Assembly (NCBI GenBank): GCA_036971475.1
Contig: JBAIZL010000001.1
Span: 110,776,350 to 110,840,349 of the forward strand
Direction: 5' to 3'
Origin: Prosapia bicincta
Lineage: Eukaryota > Arthropoda > Insecta > Hemiptera > Cercopidae
Length of the DNA stretch: 64,000 nucleotides
The translations under genes and the position numbers were made by a program. Of this stretch, positions 26,641 to 38,882 are shown one piece after another (position 1 is the first letter of the stretch; the number at the start of each line of letters is the position of its first letter). The notes under the pieces were generated by a model. It was not told where the DNA came from. It ran no database searches and saw only the letters and a program-made list of their open reading frames with translations.

Positions 26641-27088
26641 AAACTTTCCCATTATTTAATTTAATATAATCTACAAGGAAATTTATTTTAAAGAATTGCA
26701 GATATTTTCTCGTCTAAAAAGTGCAATAGTAACGGTTGATATCGATCCATGACATAGATTGGAATCATTGTCAATTTAGTTGGGACGGCTACACAGAGTT
26801 TCATGGTAGATTACTATTTTCTATCAACTAACTCTAGGCTGTCCTATTGCTTTTTATTATTTTGTCTCTAAATACCCCTAGTATATCATATTATACACCG
26901 TAATGGCAGCTGAATAAAATCAATGACAAAATCATATTTACAGTTAGGAAAATTTTTCTAAATGTTTCAGGAATAAAAAGAAACACTGGTATTTCATGCG
27001 TATTGCGGTCAGAATCTGTGTTTTAATATATCACCTTAGACTTTAATGCGAAATATAAAAGGAAAATACACTAAAATTAAAACTGCCG

Positions 27089-27090
<2 letters not shown>
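26641..27090. other. Expected position of the missing last exon of gene B
   Basis: I searched this stretch and upstream to 25150 on the minus strand for the RCW...NVCL exon and did not find it. A good acceptor (ttttattcag) near 26920 would lead in the right phase to only about ten codons before a stop, with no resemblance to copies A and C. Confidence 0.4.

Positions 27091-27132
<42 letters not shown>
27091..27132. repeat. (AT)n microsatellite in gene B
   Basis: AT run 30 bp downstream (minus-strand sense) of exon 3 of gene B. Confidence 0.95.
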
Positions 27133-27134
<2 letters not shown>

Positions 27135-27163
27135 ATTATAGAGTATTCGTTAAAAATGTTTAC

Positions 27164-27880
27164 CTTTAATCTCAACGCGTCTGGTAATTGATTCCTCAGA
27201 AGATTCAACGACGTCAGCGTGCCCTGAAGCAAGGTTAGTGTCAGTAGCATCTGAGCTGTAAAAATAAGTAATATGTTGTAAATATTTGTATTTGTTAAAA
27301 TAGTTAAATATGTTTCTTGAGCGTAATTATTATTTTAAACATTAAGAATATTCTTAATAAACATTATTTTCCAAAACAAAAATGCCAGTTATGAATTAGG
27401 AATTACGACAGCATTAAGACTTCAAACGCATACTAGGTGTTATTTAATTAAAAATTGTATTTTAAAAATATTTTAACAATGAGATAGTTATAACATAATG
27501 TAAACAAAAGATTAATTGAGAGCTAGTCTTTGTTATTATGTTTTATAAATTCCCTTAGTCCAATATTTTCTAAACGTCTTCAATATTTTTTGATATAATA
27601 TTGTTTGTTATAATGGAAAATATATTTTGGGTATTTTCATCAGACTTGATGCACAACGACACATTTACTTGGGTAACTCATAAGGCAAAACATATTTCAG
27701 TTTAATGTTAATTATCACTTCTCACGACACTGGCTGCAATCTATCATGCTAGCTTGTAGTATTCTATAACAGTAAAGATATGAACAGTGACCTGTAATAG
27801 CGAAGATGAATATACGCATAGAGATTATAGCTTTCTTGAGGGGAAATTATACTGACCATAATGTATACAACCTAATACAA

Positions 27881-27937
<57 letters not shown>

Positions 27938-28809
27938 CAGGTTTAATCAAGACCACTTTACCAGTTACAAATGTACGTTATTGGATCTGAACAAACAGAA
28001 AGTTGTGAGCAATCAAAGTTTTGCTTTTTCCTACATTTAACCTGAATGATTATATTTGAAAAATTGAAAAATTGGTTTTATAAAACGTAATTTCCTTAAG
28101 TTATAATATGTCTTTCCAAGTGCTTGCCAAAGTTAAAATTAAAAATAAGGTGGATTCTGAAATGATAAACGTATAGTAAAATGTTTTAAAACCATGATCA
28201 CTAAGCTGAAAGGATTTACTAAATCCTGAAATACCAAGTATATTACTCACTCTGTAGGTTTTCCTTCCGCTGGCGTTTGGAACATTGCAAAAGCAACAAT
28301 CACGGTAATGCATATCTAGAAAAATACACAAATTAACATTTTTAGTGAGAATATCACCTCCTCTATTAAAGCTATTATCGAAGTAGGTGAAAAGATAGGT
28401 TTCTGTAACTTAGAGTTATGGGACCCATAGGTCTTGAGACTTACTTTAACATTGTGAGGTTCATAGCTATTTAATGCTTTTAATAACATAATACCAAAGA
28501 AGTAAATATTTCGGTTAAAGTGTGTTTATATGTTACGTCTAGCTTAGAACGGAAAAGATAAATTAAATTTAGAAATGAATTATTGCATCACTTTAATTTT
28601 TATAGCAGTTTTTATTTGATAAGATCATCAGTCCATTAAACTCTTATCCAACAAAATACAAGATGATACAACAAATGTATATAACTATCTATCTTAAGCT
28701 GCAATTCATATTAACTTGATTACATCAATTACATTTTTTTAAAAACAATTTATTTTGAAAACTTTAAACATCAAACGCTCACCAAATAGTTCTGAGGATG
28801 GAAAGCCAT
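27164..28809 (-). CDS. Small secreted peptide, copy B (exons 1-3 only found)
   Basis: Minus-strand coding exons are 28809-28783, 28315-28251 and 27255-27164. Exon 1 encodes MAFHPQNYL, exon 2 ICITVIVAFAMFQTPAEG and exon 3 a 30-residue polar segment starting DSDATDTN. Donors (GTGAGC, GTGAGT, GTAAAC) and phases 0, 2 and 1 equal those of copies A and C. Exon 3 is 9 nt shorter than in A and C, an in-frame loss. No last exon is recognisable, so the gene may be truncated by LINE and Penelope insertions or may use an unrelated 3' exon. Exons 1-3 have no stops, which suggests recent function or recent loss. The N-terminal half is a signal peptide; the function is unknown. Confidence 0.6.
27888..27935. 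repeat. (AT)n microsatellite in intron 2 of gene B
   Basis: AT run in the intron between exons 2 and 3, the same intron as in copies A and C. Confidence 0.95.
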
Positions 28810-28877
28810 AAAGATTGTTGTCTCTACACTTGGATTAGCTTTGCTAATGAGAGTCTGTCTGGTAATAACTGCGCTAA

Positions 28878-28885
28878 CTTTTATA
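28878..28885 (-). promoter_or_regulatory. TATA box of gene B
   Basis: TATAAAAG on the minus strand, 69 nt upstream of the gene B ATG, matching the position in copies A and C. A TCATTAG initiator-like site follows about 37 nt downstream. Confidence 0.65.
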
Positions 28886-28899
28886 TTGACGTTTATGGA

Positions 28900-29515
28900 A
28901 AACTCGTGGTCATTCTGGGTCTATCTTTATTACACACTTTTAAATTTTTCCATTAATTGCTCATGCACAATAAACTTATAACAAAAAGGAATTAACCTAC
29001 ACCTAAAAATAGCTCAAATTCCATTAAAAATAATAGATAAATTACTGATTCAAGTAGCAAACATACACTGATTATATTAAATTCCTTTCAATGACTAATT
29101 ACGTTTTTAAAGATCAGAACATCCCTAACACTTCCTAATGAAATATAACTTAACTGGAATAAAAGAGTTTATTTTTACACTTCTTGACGAGATTTTAATT
29201 TCGATTATTGTAAAATTGTCATATAAAACAATGTTGCAGCTATTTACGGCTACCATAACTAACAGGTCACTAGTTTATGTGCCGAAATGATAATCGTAAA
29301 TATATAAATATAAATAAATAAATATATACCTCATACCGCCTAACAGTCAAGGTCATACGGTATTAACATTAGCTAGACTTAATTTATTATTGAATACCGA
29401 GAGACCGAGCTACCCTCCGATAACACAGATCATTTATGGTAAGTTATTTAAGTAGAATATTAAAATGTATGTATTAAATACACAATATAAGACATTTTAA
29501 GCTCTATCACATACA
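28900..29515. other. Intergenic, nothing recognised
   Basis: AT-rich, no coding or repeat signal beyond short runs. Confidence 0.4.
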
Positions 29516-29526
29516 TACACACACAA

Positions 29527-29602
<76 letters not shown>

Positions 29603-29638
29603 ACACACACACACACAAAAACAAACACACACACACAC
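29516..29638. repeat. (CA)n microsatellite
   Basis: Long CA run with a few TA and AA interruptions. Confidence 0.95.
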
Positions 29639-32194
29639 TGCGGCGGACTATATTCTCTTGGAATACCCACCGCAAAAAGAAAAAATTTAAAACACAGAGA
29701 GTTTAAAATTTTAACGATAAAAAATAAACCAAGCCATCTTAAAGGGGTTGAGTAAATTTAAAGAGGGTCATTTGCCAGGGGAAAACTGTAAAAATCTACC
29801 TAGAATTACAATCGACATTTCATAAGATACAGCGAGACGAAAGAAATCATAAAACAAGAATAAGAAAACTTCGTAAAAAGCACCAATAAAGAGTTATACG
29901 AAAAATAGTTAAAATTCGATCATATATTGATTTTTGCAACTTTGAAAAATACAAAGGAATGCGTGCGCAGATTATGACGTAATCGATAGAGATGTTTATT
30001 GGTTAAGAAGCATCATGGGAACAGAAACTGGAGATGGAAGGCCTAAAGGAAGTGGCGTCCTGACGAGGATAGTTGAACGAAGACATCCAAAGTAAACGGA
30101 CCGTGTCGAGGTTAGCTCCGGTGAAAGACAATGGACATTTGTGTTTTTACCGTAAATCGATACAAAACGATGCACGGCTAAGCAAGTTGTTATTCGTCGT
30201 TATGTCGTGACGTGGTGTTTCGAAAAATGGGGCCCTTTCAGCGAAGATCTAGCCGAAAGAGGTATCCATAACAATCAGATTGATGTGTGCAAGCGTCTTA
30301 GGAAATTGTTGTGTTTTAAACTTTAACTAAAAATCAACCTTACTCTAAAATGGTAAGGGAAAGTGAACAGTGTTGATTTAGAAAAAAATTTTAAATGAAA
30401 TTAAAATTCGAAATTAACTAAATAAAATTTAAATTAACTTTGTAAGAAATTTTAAAAAAATGAGTGTTAAAAATGCCCTGCAATGAACAGTGTCACAAAA
30501 GGGCTTAAAGTTAAAATTTTATTAGTATGAATTCTAAATTTAAAGATGTGCCAAATACATAGAAGAAAGAAAATATGGCCAGTCGCAGAGGGAGAGGGGG
30601 AAGCCAAGCAGACTTGAAGCAGAGTGATGCTATTCACAAAGGGAAGGTGAAAATAAAAGATTGCGTCAACTCACGTAAAAGCTGGACATTCAGCAAGCTT
30701 CGTTTTAAGAATAAAGCCAAGCAGGACCTCCCCACCCAGCTGGATACCAAAGATCGCGGCCGAGAGAGAGGGAACGGAGTGAAACCAGGCCCTGTGGAAA
30801 GGTTAAGGTCGGATCTGCACGGTTTTCTCTTTGCAAATTAGAAATTTTAATTTGAAAAATTTTTTAAAAGGGAAGTGTAAAACAGTTTAAATAAATCTTA
30901 AAACCATAAATAGCAAACTTTGAAATTCAAAAATAAGTACTGGTGGCTTTGTTTAAGGGAGGGGTAAGAATTACAAGATGGCGTAGCCTTAAAAGTAGAA
31001 AATATGTTGTGTTTTATGAAAATAAGGAAATTAAAAATTTAAGGTTAAAAATGTTATAAAGGGTTAAGGGTTCATTGTAAACAACGCAAATAAAGGTGTT
31101 TACATTAATTAAAGGTTCAAAATTTATAAGGGGGTAAGGAAAGTAAGTAAGAGGTAATATGTTGTATAAAATTAAATATTATATCACAAAGGTAAGCATG
31201 CAAGATAGCTGACAAAGTTAGTTTGTTTACTACAGCTGATTCGAAGGCCATGCATTGTTTTCAAAAAGTCCTAACGGTGGGGCGGTATTTTATATAAGTA
31301 AATTAAACTGAATTGTTGTTTTATTTAGAAGGAGTTATTTTGTAATTTTTAAAATTGAAACCAATTAACATAAATTGTTTTTTTTTAATAAAAAAGAGTT
31401 ATATCATTAGTTCAAGTTAATTAAATTAAACTGTTGGTTTTATTTAGAAAGGGGTACAAATATATATAAATATCAAATAAATTAAATTAAAATAAAGTTT
31501 GGAGTAAAAATAAAGGGTTATGACTTTGATCCGTATTAAATTAAAATATTTTAAATGTGCAACAAAAGGGTTAAGTAAAACATGAGATGTATTAAATTAG
31601 ATTATATATTTGGATGAATTTTGTAAATTGTGAAAACATGAATAATACCCAAACATTTAAAACAAGGGATTTTAAAATGTGAGTGGGGCTAGCTAATAAA
31701 TAAAAATAAGCTTTTTCAGAAAAATTATAAGTTTATTTTGATTATTTCAGGATGTATGTATATATATATATATATATATACAGCCTGCTAACAATACGGA
31801 GACCATACATTGGTCATTTTGCATTCAAACTGGCAGCCACATAGTAATCCATGATAATGTAACACCCTTTGACAATAATCGAAATAAAAATCATGTCAAT
31901 AAGTGTAAAAAGAAGTGTTTTATTGGAGGTATACTGTATTTGGAAGTTCTATGGTCGTTCTGAATTTTTAAAAAATAATTTGTAATAACCAAACGGTACT
32001 CGTATTGATAGCAGAGTGAACGGGATTTGTATATCACAAGTTCGTAACATTTCCGCCAGGGGCAGCATGGTCGCTTTCTGTATATAAATTTACTGTATAT
32101 TTCAACCATTCCCTAACATTATGGCAACCACAAACTTGGCAACAATGCTGGCATCCACATAGATATAAATCGTACTACGTAATGTATATATTTG
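29639..32194. other. Region left of the satellite array, no firm gene
   Basis: A GC-richer block at about 29990-30830 is followed by AT-rich sequence with frequent 'gggttaa' words. An (AT)n run lies at 31757-31780. Words near 31790-31850 such as 'ctggcagccacat' recur inverted at 41930-42170 ('gtggctgccatat'), linking this flank to the flank of the second satellite array. Confidence 0.45.
30575..30841 (+). CDS. Hypothetical basic 88-residue ORF
   Basis: ATG 30575 opens 88 codons with unusually high Arg/Lys/Gly content at both ends (starts MASRRGRGGSQ, contains DRGRERGNG). Local GC is above the surroundings. No signal peptide, membrane segment or known domain is visible. Composition would suit a nucleic-acid-binding peptide, but length and isolation make chance or a mobile-element origin just as likely. 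Confidence 0.2.
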   Translation: MASRRGRGGSQADLKQSDAIHKGKVKIKDCVNSRKSWTFSKLRFKNKAKQDLPTQLDTKDRGRERGNGVKPGPVERLRSDLHGFLFAN

Positions 32195-33860
32195 AATTGG
32201 GCACAAAATCGATGGAAAGTGACCACTCGGGGGTTTTTGAGTATGCTGAATTCAATAGCGTCAACGAAAGTCACCGGGGATGTACTGGTGAGGCTAAACC
32301 CATGTACCAAAGGGGTTGAATGAGGATAAAAATGTCAGATCCCTAAGAATCGCGGGATAATGACCGTTCGGGGGTGTTTGAGGATGCTAAATTCAATTGC
32401 GTTATCTAGAGTCAGCGGGGATGGACCGGATGTGACTTTACGTAAGTACCAAAGGGATGAATTGGGGTAAAAAAGTCAAAAGTCAAAAAATAACTAGAAA
32501 ATATCCACTCGGGGGTTTTTCGTAAGGCGGAATTTAATGTCGTCCGAAAAAGTCGCCGGGGATGCACTGATGTTGTTCCACGCGAGTACCAAAGGGGTGA
32601 ATTGGGGTGAAAAAGTCAAAAGTTGAAAAATGTCTGGAACATAACCACTCGGGGGTTTTTGAGGATGCTGAATTCAATTCCGCCATTGAAAGTCACCGTG
32701 GATGGACAGATGATACTCTACGTGAGTGCCAAAAGGATGATTTGGGGTAGAAATGTCAAAAGTCAAAAAAGTACTAGAAAATAACAACTCGGGGAATTTT
32801 GATGAGGCGGAATGCAATGCCGTCACCGAATGTCACAGGGAATGCATTGGTGTGGTTCCACGAGAGTACCAAGGGGGTGAATTGGGGTGATAATGTCAGA
32901 GGTCAAAGAATCGCTGAAAAATATCCGCTCGGGGGTTTTCGAGGATGCTGAATTCAATGCCGTCATCGGAAGTCGCCGGGGATGTACTTGTGAGGCTAAA
33001 CCCATGTACCAAAGGGGTTAAATTAGGGTAAAAATGTCAGATGCCTAAGAATTGCAGGATAATGACGGTTCGAGGGCTTTTGAGGATGCTAAATTCAATT
33101 GCGTTATCTAGAATCACCGGGGATGGACCGGATGTGACTCTACGTAAGTACCAAAGGGATGAATTGGGGTAAAAAAGTCAAAAGTCAAAAAATAACTAGA
33201 AAATATCCACTCGGGGGTTTTTGGTAAAGCTGAATTCAATGCCGTCATCGAAAGTCGTCGGGGATGTACTGGTGAGGCTAAAAATATGCACCAAAGGGGT
33301 TGAATTAGGGTCAAAATGTCAGATGCCTAAGAATCGCGGGAAAAAAGTCGTTCGCGGATTTCTGAGGATGCTAAATTCAATGACGTCATCTAGACGGGCG
33401 TGCTGAATTCAATGGCGTAATCGAAAGTCACCTGGGATGGACGTATGTGACTCTACGTGAGTGCCAAAGGGATGATTTGGGGTAAAAAAGTAAAACATTT
33501 ACTTGAAATTTACCACTCGGAGGTTTTTGAGGAGGCTGAATTGAATGCCGTCGCCGGACATGTACTGCGATCGTTCTACACAAGTACCAGAGGGATAAAT
33601 TGGGGTGAAATTTTCAGATAAATAACTGCCTTAGGGCTTTTGAGGATGCTGAATTCAATACCGTCATCGAAGGACACCAGGGCTGGACGGGTGTAGGCTC
33701 TATGGGAGTAGCAAAGTGGAAATTGGGGTAAAAAGGTCAGAGGCCAAGAGGTCGTTATAAAATCATCACGCAGGGTTTTTAATAATGCTGAGTCTAATCC
33801 TAGCACCGAAGTTGATCATGCACAATCCGGGAAGGGACTACGGGTGTCGCTGTGGGTGAA
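32195..33860 (+). repeat. Satellite array, ~141-bp units, forward orientation
   Basis: About 12 diverged units, each carrying 'actcgggggtttttgagg', 'gctgaattcaatgccgtc', a 'ccggggatg' box and 'gtaccaaaggggtgaattgg'. The 'cgggggtttt' box recurs at about 32223, 32364, 32505, 32647, 32788, 32927, 33068 and 33209. Units at 32338-32520 and 33042-33224 are nearly the same, indicating a ~705-bp higher-order repeat of five units. Short open frames inside are by-products of the repeat. Confidence 0.9.
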
Positions 33861-36800
33861 TTGAGGTAAAACTTGTCAGAATCTAAAATATTGCCCAAAA
33901 ATGCGCATTCGAAGATTTTCGAATGTCCTAGTCCATTGTCATCAAAATTCGTCGTGGATGTACGGGGTTACCAAGGGGTGATTTGGGTTATATATTCCAT
34001 TGACAATAAAGCGCCGAAATTGGCATGTTTCCAACTATGCAACATAACCTACAGAAAGAGTCGGGTTCGCGACCTTGTCTTGGACAGAAGTCATGCTACA
34101 ACTATTTACAGAAATGTTTGTGATATGAAAACATAAACAGGCGGTACTCCGATAGCAGTTCTAGCACGTTTGTTTACGTCATGTCTGTCAAACTAATCTT
34201 TATAACTTGGAGCAGTGTTTCAATGCAGCCTGGCCATGTGCTTTAAGAATTTAAAGACTGTATGCTTGAAAGATTCAACTTAAAAAGTTAACCGTTTGTC
34301 GCAAATTGATAATTTTATAAAAATTAAATTTTTTATTTAATTTAAAAAAATGTATTTTGTCTACCTAATTGTCATATATTTTCTTTCCAATTTTACTTAG
34401 ACATCTAAATATTTATGTTTGTTTTCTCATTCGGGTAATTAATTTTCTTCTCTTTTAGTGTTATTTTCTTTTGACTGTTAAAAAGGATGGTATCCAAAGG
34501 GGGGCAGCGTAATGACTTTTCAACCATCCCTTAATGAAAAAAATTCTACTATAACCGTAAATTAAAAAAATATATAAATAAGTAGACCTTATATTTTTTC
34601 AATATTTATACAACTTAGAATAAACGTCAAAGAGAATTTGTTGATCCACATCATTTCATCGACTTATCTTTATCAGCATATATATCCAGAAAACCTATTA
34701 TGCCAATATCTACAAATTCCAAGCTAATAAAATAACTACCGTCATCGTGCCTGATCATCAGCGGCGGGTTAGCCGAAGAAGACAGTGATTCAGGTGCTGT
34801 TTCTAAAGACCAACTTTTAGAAGGCATCAAAGAGATTAGGGGAATTGTGCAACAGAGTGAAGACGTAATTGAGCAAAGATCATGATACCGAATCTCAACG
34901 AAGTGCATCAGACCATGAAAATGATTTCAAAAAATTGCAACCTCCAGAAATTTACAAATTTTTCTATTTGTATAGATAAATTGTTATAAGCAATGTAGAA
35001 TTTGTCCAGCAACAAAAAATAGAAAGACTAGTTACACTTTGTAAGATGTCTTTGTACAGCCAATATGTCTAGAATGTTCTGAGCCGCTGTGTAAATACTT
35101 CTGCCAAAATTTAGTTATTATTTCTAATGCCAGTTTCCATAAATAAAGCCTATAATGTGTCAAATGTTATCTTGTATATAAAGTTAAGTGTGAACAAGAA
35201 TATATAAGTTCTTGTATATATAAGTTAAAATCAGTGAACAAGAAATAATTAGTGTATGTTAATTATCGTGCGATTATAAGTCTTTTTAGCTAAACTGCGC
35301 TAAAATCTGTAGGTTTTATTTACTACAGTTTTCAATTAGTTAATAAAATATAACTGATCTCATAAAACTACGTTTACCCTACTAGTCACAGGCAATCAGA
35401 ATATTCAAAAGCAATTTTTATAAAGTAAATGCAAGATAAATTGTTAAACCACACAATAAATCACACTTAGACATTTCGTGCCTGTGAGCTACAACGGCAG
35501 TAGTATTGTGACAGATATTGAAGGACGGTAGTTGAAGTAGTAGTTAATAAACACTGAATCATCTTTCGTTAATCTCTGTATTGTATACAAGAACCTAAAT
35601 GACATCTGTGCAGTGTTGTCAGTTTATTTTACGATATCAGGCTGTCTGGTGTAAGCAAACATAGGTCCAAGCCAAACAAAGATAAAGGCTCCCACTCCAC
35701 AAGTACTCTCGTGGACGAAGGCCCGAAAAACTGACTTTCTGCATTCTATCTTTTCCATCCCTTTCTCTCATTTACATACGGCGTAAACGTAAATTTATGG
35801 TCAAAATGGTCTTATAATGACGGAAACATTTGTTTCTATCCTCGACTTTAGCCGCTGGTAGTCTATGTTTTATTTTAATAATATGTTTATTGAATACATT
35901 GGTATTAACTATTAGTGAATATATGGCGTAGGCCATATTAATTGCACGAAAGCATGTTTACAAATTCCTGAAGTACTTACATCGAGGACTCTAATGAAAC
36001 ACTTGGCAACAATATCTCAACTCTTCCAAATGAATGACCAAGGTACTAAAGAACTAGCGTTATTTATAGGCCATACAACATAATTTTTATCAATAATAAC
36101 TGTTCAAGTCAGCATTTGAATATTTACGTGTTTGCCTTCAACCTCGCTCAGCTGTGCGGTGGCGTCTTGATCGCAGGACAGTTGACCTGGTCTATCCTAG
36201 TGGCCAGCTTTTATTCGTTCTTATTTAGCGATTGGAAATTTAGGGTGGCACCACTGATTTCTTTTCTACGTTACTATGACTCATGAGATAGTCAGTTGTT
36301 GTTCAGATTCTCGGAACTCGTTACCGCGAAGTTACCTCGATACCGCCAAACCCCGTCAATTAAGGCTTTGCCGCGCCGTAAATGTCTCAATAAACCTTGC
36401 CAAGTGACTTTATCCGTTGTGCGAAGTATTTTTTAACCACAGTGACTAATTTTATATGTTGTGTGTTTTAAACTCGCTAGCGATGATTAGTAAGCCGCCT
36501 CGTGGCGAACTTTAAAGTGTTTACTAGCCTTAAATTATGTATGTTATTCAGTTCTCCCCTTTGTGTAGCGCAATTCTACGCCGGGACCAGCATCGCTGCC
36601 TGGGTACCCAGAGGCCGTAATTACTACAACTTCGAGACCTTCTCTGCACTATTGCGCCAGCCCTCCCTTTGTGTAACATGGGTAAGTCATCAACAGAGGA
36701 TTATTTATAAATTTATTGTTTTAAGTGTTAAATTCAGTGTTTTTAATTCAGATGTTTATTTGCTGTGTTTCGTTATAAGTTAATTTATTTCATGTTCGCA

Positions 36801-36990
36801 TTCGGTAAAACTAATTATTACGTCATCTTGGCCGCGCTACCCAATGTAACAAAGCTTACTCTTTCCTTTGTTATAAATCTTGCATCTTCCTGAGCGCCCT
36901 GCGCTCTACAATAACATTATATATATTTTTTTTCATCCAAAATACTCAAAAATAGTTTGAAAAATTTAAATATTGTAGCAAAGATAGAAC
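33861..36990. other. Core between satellite arrays, left part
   Basis: No gene is firmly supported. At about 34755-34890 a plus-strand frame reads AEEDSDSGAVSKDQLLEGIK and continues IREIRGIVQQSEDVIEQ-like acidic sequence; it ends in stops on both sides and could be a dead transposase end. A GC-richer segment at 36120-36690 is listed separately. Confidence 0.35.
36120..36690 (+). promoter_or_regulatory. Possible promoter/5' exon or LTR
   Basis: A GC-richer island in AT-rich DNA. It contains an arthropod initiator (TCAGTTGTTGTTC at about 36292), an AATAAACC word near 36390, and an ATG at about 36677 followed at once by a strong splice donor (ATGGGTAAGT). A 93-codon frame opens at 36502. This could be the 5' end of a host gene whose next exon lies elsewhere, or the LTR and leader of an LTR element. 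I cannot separate the two. Confidence 0.3.
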
Positions 36991-37014
36991 ACTTGGATAT
37001 ATACACGCATTCTA

Positions 37015-37245
37015 TGACCATAAGGGCAAAACATTTTAAGTACTTATTTAAGGATACGTGTATCATAGGTGTTAATATGCTAATTAAACTAGAGAGCAGT
37101 TCAGGCGGTTTAAGCAATGGTAAATATTTAAAATTCTTTATTTCTACATCTCTGAAGATTATATGTCAGGATATAGTTCTTCCTAAAGTATATTCCAGTG
37201 TAGCTAGGAATCAAAACGTTTTCGATTAGCAATGTAATAAATCTA
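37015..37245 (+). repeat. Inverted repeat, left arm
   Basis: Reverse-complement match to 38635-38882, with about 75-80% identity by eye. On the sense strand both arms read CIIG...IKLESSSGGL.NGKY, so the arm may derive from a coding sequence. In this arm the frame 36957-37229 is open for 90 codons. Confidence 0.7.
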
Positions 37246-38634
37246 TTATGTTTATCCTTGATATTCTAGTCCCAAGAGTAACTTTAATGTCTATGGGATT
37301 TTCACTCACTTTAAAGTTGCATGAAAAACTGTTTCAAGTACGGTGATCATTGGTACGGAAACAAATACAGTAGTGCATGGATAATTCGAGGTAGTTGGGA
37401 CGGAGACACCGACGGATTACCGAAAACTTGGATTACACGGAAATAGCTTCCTGTACACTAGAAAAAAACAGGAGTTCTAATGAACCCTAATACTATAATT
37501 AAGAATGCACAAAATACGTATGTAGAACTTTATATTGATTACAGTACATACATAAATTAATGTTGCTTGGCTCTTCAAGACTACTGTACTGATTCTTGCT
37601 TGCGGGGATACCATACGATATAAATAACATACTAAGTGTCGGCAATTATAGCTAAAAAAAAAACCGATGTCCGTTGTAATCTTTATCAGGACGCCCAATG
37701 TTTTGATCGTAGATAGTCTTTTTGTTCGCCTACCATAAAAATAAAACGAGATTATCAGTAAATCTAAAGTATAGTGAAAAATTACCGTGATCATCGGTAG
37801 TAAATATTTATGATTATCAACGTCTAAAGATTGACTACAAAACGTTTTATACGCTCTTGGTTAGGGTTGCTTAACTGAAGTAATTTTCTATCAACGAAAA
37901 ATAGAGAATATTCAAATTGAAATATTAAGTTTGTAATTAGGAGTTATTTATTAACTGGTATTGCTAGTGGTAGGATTCGTAAAATATATAAACAAAAGAG
38001 ACAGTTTTGAGAAATGATTAAGTATTAGCAGACTTTGTCTTGAGATCAGACACAGCCGAACGAACTAAAATCATTCTGATACTAACTATAAAAATGTCGA
38101 CCGAAGAACGGAGAGATTTTTTAAAGTGAAAAAAAATCTACAAAACAGTCATTTTTTACGTGTTGTTTTTTTAACAAGAAATACCATCATAGTGACTAAT
38201 TTCATTCTATCACTCTGCTTAACGCTATTTTACAGCTAGTTTTTGAATACTGGTTCCTCAGCTATATTCGCCAAAATATTTGTAATTTTTTTTCACCATA
38301 ATAATAATAATAATAAATCAAATTGTAGATGCCAGGAGGGATACGGTTAAAGATAGAATTAAAGAAGAAGATTAAAATATACTTAAATCTTATCAGATAT
38401 ATTTTCAGGTGCATTCAACGTGTCTTGATGAAAGTAACATCACAATCAAGGTGAAATGTCCTCCTTTCGGAAAATATCTAAGGGAGGAATTAAATAATTT
38501 TTTTAACCTGGCAACAAGGACTACCAGGAAAATTTATTGAATGTAGTTAAAGAAGAACTTTTAGAAAAAATAGGTCTTTACGCAAACACAATTGTACCTG
38601 TAATAACTTATGTCAAATCAAATATTGTGGATAA
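37246..38634. other. Spacer between inverted-repeat arms
   Basis: AT-rich, no supported gene. A segment after an acceptor-like ttttcag at about 38401-38409 reads VHSTCLDESNITIKVKCPPF before AT-rich stops; I do not assign it. Confidence 0.35.
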
Positions 38635-38882
38635 ATAAAATAGATGTATTACATTGCTTACCGAAATCGTTTTTCACCCTTATGCCTAGCTACAATGCAA
38701 TATACATTGGGAAGAACCATATCCTTACATATATTATATTCTTTAGAGATCTAGAAGTAAAGAAGTATATTTACCATTGCCTAAACCGCCTGAACTGCTC
38801 TCTAGTTTTATTGGCACAAAACCACCTATGATACATGCATCCTTGAGTAAATACTTAGAATGTTTTGCCCTTATATTGGTGA
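38635..38882 (-). repeat. Inverted repeat, right arm
   Basis: Partner of 37015-37245. The minus-strand reading keeps CIIGGFVPIKLESSSGGL but has stops and shifts on both sides. Confidence 0.7.

Noticed and set aside
26900..26925. Short alternative last exon for gene B
   Set aside because: The acceptor looks good and the phase fits, but it gives only about ten codons with no similarity to copies A and C; kept only as a note.
33114..33806. Open frames inside the satellite array (also 41320-41526)
   Set aside because: They follow the satellite period and recur by unit; they reflect repeat sequence rather than genes.
32195..33860. Possible CRISPR array
   Set aside because: The repeats are ~141-bp diverged satellite units without constant short repeats and unique spacers, and the genome is clearly eukaryotic.
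34651..34908. 85-codon minus-strand frame
   Set aside because: The opposite strand carries the more protein-like acidic reading; neither has a family match I can name.
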